Shown piece by piece: positions 1 through 12,266 of a stretch of DNA of 64,000 nucleotides. Where the stretch lies: assembly GCA_028673005.1 (NCBI GenBank), contig CM054114.1, forward strand, positions 18,723,137-18,787,136. The letters are read 5' to 3'. This DNA is from Tanypteryx hageni. Taxonomy: Eukaryota; Arthropoda; Insecta; Odonata; Petaluridae. The notes beneath the pieces are model-generated. The model had not been told where the DNA came from and made no database searches. It worked only from the letters and a program-made list of their open reading frames with translations. The stretch's first letter is position 1; the number at the start of each line of letters is the position of its first letter. The position numbers were made by a program, and so were the translations under genes.

Positions 1-1050
1 CGGAAAAGGGGGTAGGGAAAGGGAATTAAGACGATGGAAAGAGTTGAAGAAATGAGCGGAGTGAGGAAAAGAAACGGAGTAGGTAGATTATGAACACGAA
101 TAATCCAAGGAAATTATATGGAGGACTATACTGTGGCAGAATCTGTCGTGAGCAACGATGGAGGATGAAAACATTGCAAGAGTAGATCGATTTTCTCATT
201 ACATACTAAAAAAAGCATGGAAATCAATATCGGCGGCAAATGAAAAGATTTTCCGGTAACCACCGAAGTTGCAGCAAAGAAGCTGAAGGGTTCAGTTGTG
301 TCGAGAAAGCAACGGGAAAAGGTGACGCAATTGCAACAAAATTTAAGTCATATTTTCGATTATCTTCAGCGTCAAAACGATTCATTTAAATTGATATTTT
401 AAACCCATAACATCCGAATAAAGCACGTGGATTTGTTAGATAATTTTAACCGAGAATTTCATACTGCGCGTTGCTCTAATTACAGCATAACGTCTTCAGC
501 ACAAACTTCAACGGACCAAATGTTTATAATTTTTAATAACAAGGTTTTTTAATGGGGAGGTCGTTATAGTAAGCAATATATACCTATGTTTATGCACACT
601 TTTTATAAAATACCATATTATATTTACCGTTTTTGACTAAAAGATATTTTCCGCATATTTTTCTGCTTTTAGAAGGATACAGAATGTAATTTCTACTTGG
701 TGCGGCACTTCAAAAGATGGCGGCTTTAATGTCTTAATTTTTCTCAAGCGCTTTAGTGGTAAATTTTATTAGGTGAAGTAATCATTATGACGGCGATGTA
801 TGAAAAATTAATATTTCATATGGCGAACAGTGCTACGACCGTTCATACATTCTAACCTATATAACTCGAATTTTTGATGCTTCAATCTATATGTTTTGCC
901 TCACTCGTTTTCATATACGTATAGACGCAGTTCTGTAACTCGGGGTTTTGACAGTTCGAAATTTTTTCTATTCCTTTGAGGATCGAGTTTTAGAGCTTCG
1001 ACTGTTTATGAATTCTAATCCTTTCACTACATGATAAATAGAAGAGGAGA
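1..1050. other. Unannotated AT-rich DNA
   Basis: I see no coding region, RNA gene or repeat here beyond short homopolymer runs. Frames are closed by frequent stops on both strands. Confidence 0.5.
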
Positions 1051-1068
1051 CTACGGCGAGTAAAACTG

Positions 1069-1233
1069 TGAATTGAAGATTCAACACCAACCGTAAACAA
1101 AGAAAGGAATGTTGCAAAGAAGAACAGCGTTAAATACGTATTTCGAGAAACAAGCTCTCATCATCAGTAGCGCACTGTTCTTCTTAGCTAAATTCCTTTC
1201 TTTGTTTACGGTTGGAGTCGAATCTTCAATTCA
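1069..1233. repeat. Inverted repeat, 61-63-bp arms, 41-bp loop
   Basis: The left arm (1069-1129) and right arm (1171-1233) are near reverse complements. Both contain CCGTAAACAAAGAAAGGAAT (right arm on the minus strand), flanked by GAAGATTC and AAGAAGAACAG. A few mismatches interrupt the pairing. The loop holds the palindrome AAATACGTATTT. An open frame from 1109 only reads across this structure and is not taken as a gene. It is most likely a foldback element or a short MITE; no target duplication was recognised. Confidence 0.8.
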
Positions 1234-1542
1234 TACATTCGCTACTTATTCAGAAGTGGCAGAACCATGCCCTTTATGCTGGATTCAGAACTCATCCAAG
1301 TTATCGACTCAAATAATTTTACCACCATTAAACATTTTACTGTTACAGTTAATAAATATCATTAAACACAAACATTATAGTAGTTAATTTTTCTTTGGAT
1401 TACTCGAAAGTGCATGTCAACATTACCAATGCATAAATCCAAAACTACATGAGACTCTTTCTCGTATGATATGTACAATCATGGGAAATTGTCGCTGACG
1501 TCCTTCAGACACGACAAAGAAAATATAGGTAATGGCGTACGT

Positions 1543-1873
1543 CAGGAATCGGCAAACTACGGTCCCAGGGCCGCACGCGGCCCTCGAGAGAGCTTTATGC
1601 GGGTCGCGAAGCTACGACGAAAAAGCGGCCGGTAAAATTCAATATAGACAATTTTGTATTTTTCAGTAAAATTATGGCTTCAAAACCTTTTCTGAAGAAG
1701 TATTAACGGTCGTAAATTATTTATAGTTGATTTCACAAATATGAAACGACAGGATCTCTAGGTAATTCACGCTCATCCGGACCTCCAAAGTTCTCGTAAC
1801 ATCCAATGTGGCTCTCTGAAGCATTCACAACTAGCATTGTGGCCCGCCATACCCATACTCTGCCGTACTTCTC
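1543..1873. mobile_element. hAT-like non-autonomous fragment (degenerate)
   Basis: The left end reads CAGGAATCGGCAAACTACGG and runs into a GC-rich GGGCCGCACGCGGCCC stretch. The right end (about 1852-1873) is a weak reverse complement around CTGCCG, preceded by GTGGCCCGCC. This arrangement resembles hAT-derived MITEs. I found no matching 8-bp flanks, so the boundaries are approximate. Confidence 0.4.
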
Positions 1874-2433
1874 TATAACACACAGCAGATAGTACTTGCT
1901 TTACGTGCTACATAAGTCACGTAAGCAGCGAAAGGGGTGTGTTTACGGGGGAGACACAAATTTATATATCCAGACACGAATCGTAATAAATAAAGCCCGA
2001 AAGTTCAGACAAAATGCCATAAATGCCTTCTTTTGCCTATTTTCATGTTTTTTTTTCGAATATGCCTTTTTTATCCAAAAACGCGTATTTTTTCCTATTC
2101 AACTCAATTTTTACCAAATCACATTCCTTTCTGCCAAATCTCTTAAATTTGGCCACTATACTGTTTTATTTGTCTTTTCAAGGACATTTTTTTACCCACC
2201 CAGGTTCCGTATCACATAAAATTCTGATCATTGGCGCAGCTATGCCTTTATCTTAATCCGAACACTGCTTGACCTGAGTTCACTTTTGGGAAACCCATGG
2301 CTCGGGAAGACCTAATGAACCCTCCCTTTCACTCCTAGCATCCCTCAGTTGTCTTTTGGCTTTCAAACAGTTCATAACAGTCGTTTTTTAACAAATTGTG
2401 TGCTGAACTGACACTTCGATTCTAGTGGCCAAA

Positions 2434-2769
2434 ATGTCTCAAGTGAGTGTTTCCACGAAGCAGAGACTGAACAATTTCATTAAAGAGTTTGGTGTTGATA
2501 TTTTCTCGAAAGACGGTTCGGTGCTTTTTTGTAAACTTTGTGAAAAGTCGGTGAATTCGGAAAAAAGTACTTTTCTCGCAGCATATATAAGTACCTCAAA
2601 ACATAAAGCTGCAGCCGATAAGAAGACTGACGGCAGTAAGAAGAGGACCCTTTTACCATTGATTCGTTCAGCTTCTTCTAGGCTAGGTAGCCGGAGATTA
2701 TCTTCAACTTGTGTAAATCTTTCGTCGAAGCCAGCATTCCTTTATGGAAATAAGAAAACAGTTCTTTGA
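2434..2769 (+). pseudogene. hAT transposase N-terminus, BED/CGGBP1-type finger (broken)
   Basis: This is the DNA-binding end of an hAT transposase related to the CGGBP1-like family. An ATG at 2434 follows in-frame sequence that lacks an ATG. Numbering from an upstream GTG at 2425, a Cys-x2-Cys pair lies at residues 36 and 39 (motif FCKLC) and His-60 lies in TSKHK. The expected first histidine, six residues before His-60, is a tyrosine, so the Cys2His2 BED site is incomplete. The frame stops at 2769. A different frame then continues hAT-like sequence (SLKAFLEKYTSKE), which shows a frameshift near 2765. The family role is binding transposon ends in the nucleus; this copy should be dead. Confidence 0.75.
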
Positions 2770-3645
2770 AAGCGTTTTTGGAAAAATATACGAGCAAAGA
2801 GGTTCCAAGTAAGTCAAAACTGTGAAAAACCTATTTAGATGAAGCGTACAACTGTGTTATCCAAAAAATTAGAAAATATGTCGAGGACAAGAAAATTTGG
2901 ATCTCTATCGGCGAGACTACGGACGATTTGGAAATATTCGTTGCAAACGTCATAATAGGAACCATCATCCATCAAAAATTTATTTACTTAAGTCAGAAGT
3001 TTTGAAAAACGCAAATGGCTCAACAATCGCTCAACTTTTCACTATAGCATTGAATCTTTTATGGCCGGATGCCAATCTTGAAAAGATAAAAGAATTTGAC
3101 AATAATTTCGATGAAGAAGACGCCTACTTCATACGTATCGTCAAAGAATTCCTGGAAAAGAAGTCTGTCAGCCACAATTTGGCATGCATCGCAGCCTACT
3201 TCTCAAAGTTGCCAGACGCCATTACATTACTTGATAGAAGGGAGGAGACGTTGGTCAATTCACTGAAGGTGAAATCTGCAGTGCTCCAGGTGAAATGTGT
3301 ATAGTTGTAAAAACAAGTGTGAAAAAGTGTTGTGCGCAAACAAAGATCTGGATACAATAAAAATAATTGCGATAATTCTGGAAGGGGACAGTAGCGCAGA
3401 AATTGAGGCGAGTTCTGCTGATATAGCTTGCTTTAAATACGCCCCTTTCATTTCCATGGAGCTTGTTTTAAATACGTCCCTTTCACTTCCATGGAGGTAG
3501 AGAGATCCTTTTCACCTTTAAAACATCCTAACTGACAGAAGACGGAACTTTTAATTTGAAAATTTAAAAAATCATCTCGTTGTCTCATGCAATAGTTCAT
3601 AATTTGAAAACGTTACCAACAGCAATCGAAATCATATTTTATTGA
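2764..3645 (+). pseudogene. hAT transposase catalytic and C-terminal remnants (frameshifted)
   Basis: The coding signal moves between frames. At about 2840-2930 one frame reads VEDKKIWISIGETTDD, matching the start of the hAT RNase-H-like domain, with Gly where an Asp is normal in this family motif. From about 2970 another frame reads KIYLLKSEVLKNANGSTIAQ and runs to 3304 (LNLLWPDANLEKIKEF and further). Near 3430-3600 a further frame gives FKYAPF, a SMEVERSFS-like stretch and TDRRN, the usual start of the hAT C-terminal dimerisation domain. There are at least three frameshifts, and the region between the RNase-H start and the dimerisation domain looks shortened. Confidence 0.7.
3427..3496 (+). 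repeat. 35-bp tandem duplication inside the hAT remnant
   Basis: Units 3427-3461 and 3462-3496 differ at three positions. Each contains TTAAATACG and TTTCCATGGAG-like sequence. The length is not a multiple of three, so the duplication itself shifts the transposase frame just before the dimerisation motif. Confidence 0.9.
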
Positions 3646-3829
3646 AATTTTATTCCTATTCCATATAAACTCCATATAATAATAACAATTGGGTTTAAAT
3701 AAATGCCTTTTTAATGCCTATTTTCCTGTTTTGTTGCGCCATTTTGTCTGCATATTTTGGCATTTTATAGTGCCTGAACTTCCGGGCTCTAGTAATAATC
3801 AATGGTGCCACGAACAGCGAAAAAGCAGA

Positions 3830-4730
3830 AAAATGAAAGGCGTATATGCTGAATCTCCTCGTGTAAGCGAGGGAAAATTTGCGGAAGAGATACGGCAGGG
3901 AAAGGAAGACATCCGAACGGATAAAGCCTGAACGTCTTGAAAGGACGATACGTAAAGAGGAGAAGGAAGACTTCTTATAGAAAAGAGTTCAGCTACAGAG
4001 AGAGAGAGAAAAGCTCGGCGTGGAAATGCAAATGAGAGCGGGCGCGTTAAGCAATGGTAATAGGCAAGAAGGGTAAACACGTTTATGTATGCGAGATGAG
4101 GAGCGGGACAAAAAAAACCTTTTCTTGACTTCCGCGCCTAATGAAGAAGTGGACGCGTAATTGAGTCCAGGAGATCAAAGCGAGAGTGAGGGAGAGAGAA
4201 ACTTTCGGTAAAAAAGTTGGAACGAGATGTACGGAAAGAGAAAGAGTGTGGCGGAGGAAAATAGGTGCAGAAATGGAAGATGGGCGTGCGTGATTATGGA
4301 CAGGGAATTGAAAAATAATTACCACAAGAGTTAGAATAAGACGAGAAAGGAAGCGGCAAAAGGAATTGGGAAGGGAAAGAAATGAGGCATTAAAATTAGA
4401 AAAGAGAAAGGATTGTGTATATTTGGGCGTCGGCGTATCTCTTTCGCAAGAGCGAAAATAAAAACTGGAGAGGAGTCACGCGTCATTGCTAAAAAGTGAA
4501 AGTGCTCTGGGAATAGGAAAGAAGAGGTGCAGAAAGGAATTACGTAAGGAAAATGATTAAAGGGACACAAAGTGAGAGGTTTAACGAATGCATAGGGTTG
4601 TGGATACGATTAGGAGTGGCGCACGCGAAAGGATTTTAACTAGGAAAGCGTCGCCGAGGCGACGGGCATTGAGGAGGAAAATGTGACTTTGAAAGAAGAA
4701 AGAAGGAGAACTGTGCGTAGGTACAAGATG
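3830..4730. other. Purine-rich plus-strand stretch, no gene seen
   Basis: The plus strand is strongly A/G-biased, with many GAGAGA, GGAAAG and AAGAAG runs. Minus-strand open frames here are serine, phenylalanine and leucine-rich translations of that bias and are not called as genes. Confidence 0.6.
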
Positions 4731-4939
4731 TCGCGATTTACGTCGTCACAATCATGACGTTAATACTACGTAAAGTTAGTATTATCATGGTCACAATGTT
4801 CAAGTCGCTCATTTACGCATAAGGGGACACCGTATGCACTGGCATAATTGTGGCCGTTTTTTCTCAAACGGTTGCTGTCGGAAACTTGGGGTGCAAGGGT
4901 AATGCAAGGACCGTCCAGAAGCGGGACATTCTCTACGCC

Positions 4940-5400
4940 ACTGCCGCTAATTACTGTATTTTTCTCGATCCATATACGAAGTATAGAAGATGTATTGTTC
5001 TCATGAAAAACATCGAATTCGAGATTTCAGCGGAAATACATGTTTTAAGGTCCCCAAAACACGTTTTGGCTATTTTCTCGATGATGTCTGTGGGTGTCTG
5101 TGACCAGAATTTTGTGGGTGCTTTAACTCTAAAACTATTAATCAGGTTAACGCGAAAGTTTACATTTGACATTTTTGTTAAAGGGGAAAAGAATTTATTA
5201 TTTTTTGATAAAAATCGCTCAACGGGTAGCGGGTATTTACTGTTGTCACATCCGTTTTTTACTTTCTCAATAAATAGTATAGGGGAAAGTATTGTTTTCA
5301 TGAAAAAATCGACTTCGAGATTTCAACGGAAATACACGTCTTGAGGTCCCCTGAGCACGTTTACATTTTCTCGATGTCTGTGGTATGTGATAGCTTTTTT
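4940..5400 (+). repeat. Diverged ~290-bp tandem repeat, related to 44.87-45.14 kb
   Basis: A block starting near 5005 (ATGAAAAACATCG, GAGATTTCAGCGGAAATAC, GGTCCCC, TTTTCTCGATG, TCTGTG) recurs near 5300 with the same order of motifs. The first unit continues with TTTTGTGGGTGCTTTAACTC. An opposite-strand copy lies at about 44870-45140. Open frames on both strands read through the repeat and show no known domain. Confidence 0.7.
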
Positions 5401-5937
5401 GTGGATGCTATAACTAAAAAACCGAGTTGTTGGCGTCATCTTCTGTACGATCTAATTAAATATGTAATAAGTAAACAAAAAAGTCAAGAAATATACTCTC
5501 CGAGTTATCGATGCAAAATTACGCGAAGTAGTTTGGAAATTCTGTCGAGAAAATAAATTTATATCCAATCAACGAAAATGAGTTATTTCGGGTCGCTGCT
5601 ACGCACGTACATACCATTGCGTGCTTTATTTGTGTTCATGTGTACCTTCAAATAAATTCGGCTTCTCTAGGTTTCGGGATTGCAGAGGTATTGCGCATAC
5701 AGACAAACGGCCAGACAAACCGGATATATAAGAGATTTGTTTAGAAAAAAATTGCGCAGAAAATCAAGATGAACGCACGAGAAAAATCGCAACATCGTTA
5801 TTGATTTATTCAGTCATTATTTAATATAATAATATACGCTGTATTTTGGTACTCATCTACTATTATATCACTGTTTTACACGATTGAAATATATCCCTCA
5901 GGGAACTTATCCTCGGCTTATATCATTGAGTCCACGG

Positions 5938-6003
5938 GAAAATAGGTTTCTGTTTCGACGAAAATAGGTTTCAGTTTCAACGAAAATAGGTTTCTGTTTC
6001 GAC
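5938..6003. repeat. 22-bp minisatellite, three units
   Basis: Three consecutive units start GAAAATAGGTTTC and end TTTCGAC or TTTCAAC (5938-5959, 5960-5981, 5982-6003). The middle unit differs at two positions. Confidence 0.92.
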
Positions 6004-9000
6004 GTAAAGTTTCCCGAGAACGAATACACGGCGAAAATCGAGGACCTCTTTTATGTGAAGAACGGAATCCCATAATGGTTGGATAGAGAAAGAGAAACGA
6101 AAAGAGAAGGAATAAGAACGTGAAAGATGAAAGAAAGAATGCATTTCGGAAAGACATCGTGAGAATTGGAAGAGGTGCGTAATTTATTTACGATCCCTCA
6201 CTTAAGAAGCCGTAACTAGCCGGGACAAAAGTTCACCCGCGTAACCGGCAACGAATAATGCATCTCAAACATTAATTATCGAAGAAGCATTCCCAATTTG
6301 CCACCGTGCAACCGTTCCAAACCTAGGGCATCGAAAGTGATTCGCCCAAGTCGGCATAAAAGCGTTGGAAGTTAAACATTGACGCACGCCAAACAGAATG
6401 AAATGGAGTGCTGTGGAAGGAAGAACGTTGTGAGAAATGAGAGGAAGAAAGGTGTTAAACGGATGAATAGTGAAAGTCGAATGAGGAGAATAAACGAAGT
6501 TCAGAAGGAGGCCCTTGCGCACCGCGGGGGTTACAATTTTGGAAAATGACGAAACCACGTTCCGCAAACTTGATATTCACGGAAAAGGTAACGTGTTTAT
6601 AGATATTGAGAGCTTTCTCACGTAGTAGAAAATACGCAAACTCGGCGCTCCGTGTATGATTATATTTTTGTGTGCTGGGTAAATAAGGGCCGCGTTCATT
6701 TAACCCTTAACACGAATTATGGTTACCAGAGACTAATGCGATATTTTTTATTTGCCGCATTGACAACACAGTTAAGACGCAATACTCTTCTGCTCAGTAC
6801 CTTTATAGCAGTTAGTGTTTATGACACATAATTTGTTTAAACGGCATTATTCGTTTAAATAGTCTCAGGAACCAATACCTCTAATATTTATGTTCAGATT
6901 AATACATCGGATAAAGGATTAATCGTATATGATCAGATCCTCGTGGAGGAAACCGGGTTGGACAAGGATTTACTGTTAAGTGCTATGGTCTATGCCCTAA
7001 ACTGGCTAATGTTGTTTCTTTTTTTGATAATTCGGAAGAAGTTATCAAAAGAATCGAGCCTAAACTGCAGCTGAAGCTAAGTGAAAAGGTACCCAACAAA
7101 TTTATTTTATCTTAACTTTGAAAGAAATTTTTAATGAAAAACGCTCAAGTTTAATCTCAAATCGGATCTCTAATTTCTTTTACTGCGGTGACTATGCAAT
7201 GAGAATTTAATTATTTTTCAGCACATACTGATTTTATTATCCATGTCAACGCGGCTTATATCTAGAATAAACAGCTTTCGCATAACTGGCGTTGACGTTG
7301 ATTAAGGATAGGTTATTGCTTTTACGCAGTAATTGTTACATACAATTTTATTTTAAATTTCCGAAAAAAAAACCTTTTAAATAATAGGCCAGCTCTGTTA
7401 ACGTGTCTGGGACGCCCGAATTTTGGCAAGCAGTTAAGTTATTTTAATAGCTAAAACTTATCACACATGGGTTGGATCAAGAATCAGTGTATTTGCTGCA
7501 CCTGATGACTATTGTATTTTGGAACGAACCATTGACGAATTATGCAAACGATCACATGTATACACATACGGAGAGAGGGAACTTGAGGTGTTGCGTCACG
7601 CCGTAAGTGTAGTTAAAAAAAAGCCTTCGACAAATGAAACGTCAATACTAAAATGAGGAGTTTTAATGAGTCAAGAAAAATAATAAACTGATCGACGTTA
7701 ACAAACGACGCCAAGAGAAAGAAAATAGCGAAAGTGTTAAAAAACACGCGCGCCCGAGTGCAAGACGAAAATAGTTTAAAAAAAAATCTATTGAGATAGA
7801 GAGGGAGGGAACGAGAAATGGCAGGAATGCAAATAGACGGAGAGAATTGAAGAAGAGAGAAGAAGAAAGAGAGGTGGCTGCGCCGCGATCGAAACAGGAC
7901 AAGGGAGTATCAAAGGAAACAAAAGACGAGCGGAAATGGCATCGGTGCTTTAAAATTCGAGACAATCTCGACTGCGAAGCAATGAGGAGAAGGAGTGATA
8001 TTGTGTGAGACGGTGAAGAGGAGAAAGAAGAGGAATAAGGAGATGAAAAGAGTCATAAATATGCAAGAAGACGGAATTATGAACGCCCCTTCAAGGAAAC
8101 GCCCGTAAAATTAAACCATACGAAATAAAACAAATGACGGAAGTTGAGATGAGAAGATAGACCCAATTAAAGTCAAGCCAACAAGAGGAGTTCCGAAAAA
8201 GCTAAAAAACGTAGCTAATGAATGATTTACGGCTTCATAACGTGAAGCATTGGGGGACGTATAGTTTTGACAAGTAGCTAGGGATAAGTTTATTTTAGAA
8301 TATATCTCTTTCGCTGGAGGAAGCAAGTTTTAGTTCCCTTTTAAAAACGCATTTTTTCCTAATTAAACCACCACTTTGTGCCGCCGCCCGGCTCAGTAAC
8401 TTGATTATCGTAGTAGCAGGATCTACCTCGGAGAGGCCGTTTGTCTTCGATAATTGAAAGAATAAACGGAAGTGTCGGTTGCGTCAGAGGACTCGATGAA
8501 AGGAAGTGAGGATGTCTAAAATCGAGGATATCATCTACATTATCGCTTAGTAAAACATAATCATTCCGATGTGTATATCATCAGATACTAGAAATATTCT
8601 ATTCGATGCAAGACTTTCACTGGGAGGCAGGCACAGGAAACTTTCTTTTAAATGTGGGGGAAAACTTCATGCTAACCGGGCTAAAAGCATTTCGTAAGAG
8701 ATCTACCGCGTGAGACGGGAGTATACATTTGATCTCGATGATAAATTACATATTATGTATTTAGAAATACTGTTCCAGAATTATGCAGTTAATATTTGAG
8801 ATTTGTGTTCGCTATTTATTATAGGCGAGTGCAGATTTAGACACAAATGTTGGGACTGAAGAATGGACGTCTATGTGCCCTGCGTGGTCCGTGGACGTCA
8901 AAATTACGAACGATAAAGGAGAGCCAAAAATGTCGACAGTATTTTATTTAACCCTTTCGAAGATTGCTTATGAAACACGCCGTAAAAAATATTAATATTA

Positions 9001-9170
9001 AAACAAGGTAGTTGAGAATCACATAATCAAAATTTTAAAACAATTAACCCGATTAATTATTTTATAAAATAAGGACATAGTTCCGTATGGAAGCGATTTG
9101 TAATTGGTTATTTAAATATTTAAAGATTACACATGCACCATACATGCAACGTAAAAATTGCGTGCAATTA
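6004..9170. other. Unannotated DNA with purine-rich tract at 7.65-8.07 kb
   Basis: I recognise no gene or mobile element. Open frames are short and lack domain signatures. The tract at about 7650-8070 is purine-rich on the plus strand (GAGAGAGGGAGGGAACG, GAAGAAAGAGAGG). Confidence 0.5.
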
Positions 9171-9307
9171 GTGACTCTACATCTACATCTACATATACCT
9201 TGCAAGTCACCTTTTTGGTGGATGGCAGGGGGTGCAGTGCACCAAGTGTCCATAGTTTTCCTTCTTTATCTTTTCCTATTATGGTCTATCATCGTCCTAG
9301 GGAAAAA

Positions 9308-11100
9308 CTATCCTCTATATCGCTCCGTTCTACAGTCGATCTCGCGAATCTTATCCTCACTGTCCTGCCTTCCGAGATACGTCGGGCTTCCGATAAGTCC
9401 TACTTCCTCATTCGCTAGTCCGTCCAACATAAATTTTTCCAGTAGTTTAAATCTAGCCTGCAGTCTACGTTCCTCTAACGATGTCCATTTCAGATTTTCT
9501 ATTAATGATGTTACTCTTTGTTTACTATCGTAATTCCTCTTTACAAATCTAGCTGCCCTGCGCTGAACCTTTTCTATCTCGTTATTGAGTCCATTTTCGT
9601 AGGGATCCCACACAGCTGAAGCATATTCGACTTGCGGTCGAACCAAGGATAACTAACATAATCCTTTCACTTTTTCGAAGCTATTTCGAACTATTCTCCC
9701 TATAAAGGCCAGCTTTTTGTTAGCGGCACCTATCAATCGGCGAATGTGGGTGTCCCACGAGAGATCACGATGGATCGTGACTCCGAGATATTTAATCGAG
9801 TCTGAAACTGGAATCTCTACTCCGTCCAACGAATAATTATTATCCAACGAGGTACTCTTTGTCCTCCAGAAGTTGATGACGCAGCTTTTCTTTTGGTTGA
9901 TCTCTAACTGCCATTCCTTACACCATGCAGAAATAGCTTCTAGGTCATTTTGGAGATACTGGTTGTCTTCCGGAATGTTTATTTCTCTATAGATGACGGT
10001 GTCGTCCGCGAAAGCCTAATTTTACTTCTGACTACTGAGCTTATATCGTTTATATAAATTAGAAATAATAACGGACCAATTACACTACCCTGCGGAACGC
10101 CAGAGACAACCTCCGCTAAGTTCGAAGATTTCCCATCTATAACAACCTTCTGCTTCCTATTATTTAAAAATTCACGGATCCAACTAACGATTTTAGAATT
10201 AACGCCTAAGGTTTCTAATGTCCTCGTTAACTTCCTGTGAGGTACTTTATCAAAGGCTTTCCTAAAATCTAAGAAGATGGCATCGATCTGCGTATTCTTT
10301 TCTCCGCTTCTCAGTATACAATTAACAAAAAGACCGAGCTGAGTATCACATGACCTACCTTTCCTGAAGCCGTGTTGACAATCATCTAACAATAAAATAC
10401 TATCAAGAAATCGCGTTATGTTGCTAACGAGTATATGCTCGAGAATCTTACACGATATCGAAGTTAAAGAAATCGGCCTGTAATTTTCTGGGTTCTCCTT
10501 GTCACCGCCCTTATGAATCGGGGGTAACATGCGCTAACCTCCAGTCGCTAGGGACCTCTGCGCGAGAAATGGATTTCTCGAAGATTATCCGAAGAAAAGG
10601 TGCTATTTCTTCAGCTAATTCTTTTAAAACGCGAGCAGGAATTTCTTCGGGGCCAGTGGCTTTGTTATGTCTGATGGAAATTAATTGCTTTGCTATTCCC
10701 ATCTCAGAAAATACTATATTGTCCATCAGGTCCCCCCTTATTGAGGGTGCATAATGTACGCAATGGTCGCTGACGGCTGTGAATGCTTTTACAAAATGAC
10801 CGTTTAACAGGTTGGCTTTCTCTACGCTATCATGAATAACAGTACCCGAGTCATTACGCAGGGAAGGTATGGTAGGGCCTCTATCTTGGATCTCTCTCAC
10901 ATAGGACCAAAACGCTTTAGTGTCCTCCTTCAAATAATTATTTAATACCTTATTCCGGAAGTTAGTAAAAGCCTCGCGCATAGTAGTTCTCGCTTTAGCG
11001 CGGGATTCCTTATACGTCTTAGCTTTAGTTGCTCTATATTCATCGGATGATGTAGACGGCATATTTTTTATTTTCGCGTGGCTAATTTTCTGACGCCTAA
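9308..11100 (-). pseudogene. LINE reverse transcriptase and C-terminal region (broken)
   Basis: This is the polymerase that copies element RNA at the nicked target. The N-terminal part (TKAFWSYVREIQ, NKATGPEEIPARVLKE, SDWRLAHVTP) runs to about 10531, where a frameshift leads into IHKGGDKENPENYRPISLTS. Catalytic block A is AIFLDFRKAFDKVPH and block B is SGVPQGSVIGPLLFLIYIND. After a shift near 10018, block C reads AFADDTVIYRE with both Asp residues. SIKYLGVTIHRDLSWDTHI follows. An in-frame TAG sits at 9653-9655, then VRPQVEYASAVWDPY and RRAARFVKRNY. Another in-frame stop at 9308 falls inside RYRG-SFFP, which the 34.6-kb copy reads through as Ser. Confidence 0.88.
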
Positions 11101-11109
11101 GCGCACTCC

Positions 11110-12266
11110 TAACTTGCTTTATTGTCGACCTTCAATTTAATTGGAATGTACTTATCGATACCCTCTAGCATTATATCCTTGAATAGTGTCCATGACGACT
11201 CAGCACCTGATCGTTCGGTCATATCACCGAAGCCAGGTAGTATTTCTCGTAGGCGCGACCTGAATCTTGAAAAGTTTGCCTTAGCAAATATATAAAACTT
11301 TCTTTGAGGCTTAGGGTGCCTATCGATTTTCAACTTACACTCTGCATATACGGCCTGATGATCACTTATACATCTTCAATGGTGACTTTGTTTATTCTTT
11401 CTGGGACGTTAGTTGCTAATAAATCTAATATGTTTCCCAATTGCGTTGGCTTTCTGACTAATTGAAGGAGAGAGTGCTCGCAGAATGTTTCGATTAATGC
11501 CTCACAGGATTCGCGTTCTTTACCTCTAGATTCGAAACATAGATTTTCCCAATCAATTGAGTGTAAGTTAAAGTCACCACCGACTATAACGATACCATCT
11601 TGATAATTGTTTCTCGAGACTTAAAATGCAATCTACACCTGCGTTAGGTGTCCTGTAAAACGAGCATAAGAACACCTTTTTGGAGCCATCTTTACCTATG
11701 CTGCACCAAACACTCAAAATCCTCTCACTGCTATCGTACTTATCGCTAACGGCTATGAAAACTCCTCCGCCCGATCTATTAGCGCGATCTTTTCTATAGA
11801 CGCGATAGTCTCTAGGAAATAACTCCTGACTCTGAATCTCATCCGTCAACCAACTTTCTGTTCCTATTACGACGTCGGCGTGCAGACTGCGAATAATATG
11901 CTCGAACTCAACAATTTTCCTACGGATACTGCGACAGTTCAGTACGACGACGTTTAATTTCTCACTATCACTTCGCATACTAAGCTCACCCTTGACTTTC
12001 TCTTCCACTCTAAAACTACATGCGCTCCCATCACAATCACTCCCAAGACTGTATGGCGTCGCATCAAAATTGGAATTGCGACCCGTCGCGCCATTTACGG
12101 AACATTCTATCAATGACCTATCGCGAAATTGGTGCTGCATGTTACGCTCGGAGTATATTCTATCATTAGATAATCTTTCAGGATTCTTATTTTCTACAAA
12201 CGCATCGATTATCCCCTTACCCAAAACTGACTTACACCCTGCCCTACTATCTAGCCTAAAAAATCC
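11110..12266 (-). pseudogene. LINE AP-endonuclease domain (frameshifted)
   Basis: The domain would nick target DNA to prime reverse transcription. Reading down the minus strand, the first frame is open from 12266 (after a TAG at 12267-12269) to about 11605. It carries VVVLNCRSIR, then TESWLTDE and RSGGGVFIAV, the expected Asn and Glu motifs. A frameshift near 11605 moves to a frame with IVIVGGDFNLHSIDW (Asp/Asn motif) and LDLLATN. A second shift near 11373 leads to SDHQAVYAECK, the terminal Ser-Asp-His motif. All four conserved blocks survive but are split over three frames. A third shift near 11110 separates this part from the RT. No convincing ATG starts the first frame. Confidence 0.85.

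Larger units (their letters stand above)
1991..3791 (+). mobile_element. hAT DNA transposon, 1801 bp, decayed
   Basis: The element has 21-bp terminal inverted repeats: the left starts TAAAGCCCGAAAGTTCAGAC and the right, reversed, starts TAGAGCCCGGAAGTTCAGGC, with three mismatches in 21 (all A versus G). It is flanked by GTAATAAA at 1983-1990 and GTAATAAT at 3792-3799, a 7-of-8 match and the 8-bp target duplication typical of hAT transposition. AATGCC-type short repeats follow both ends. Inside are remnants of a BED-type zinc finger, an RNase-H-like start and a C-terminal dimerisation region, all on the plus strand and in several frames. It cannot encode a functional transposase. Confidence 0.88.

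Noticed and set aside
4331..4570. Phe/Pro/Ser-rich minus-strand frames between 3.8 and 4.6 kb
   Set aside because: They reflect the purine-rich plus strand and lack any conserved motif.
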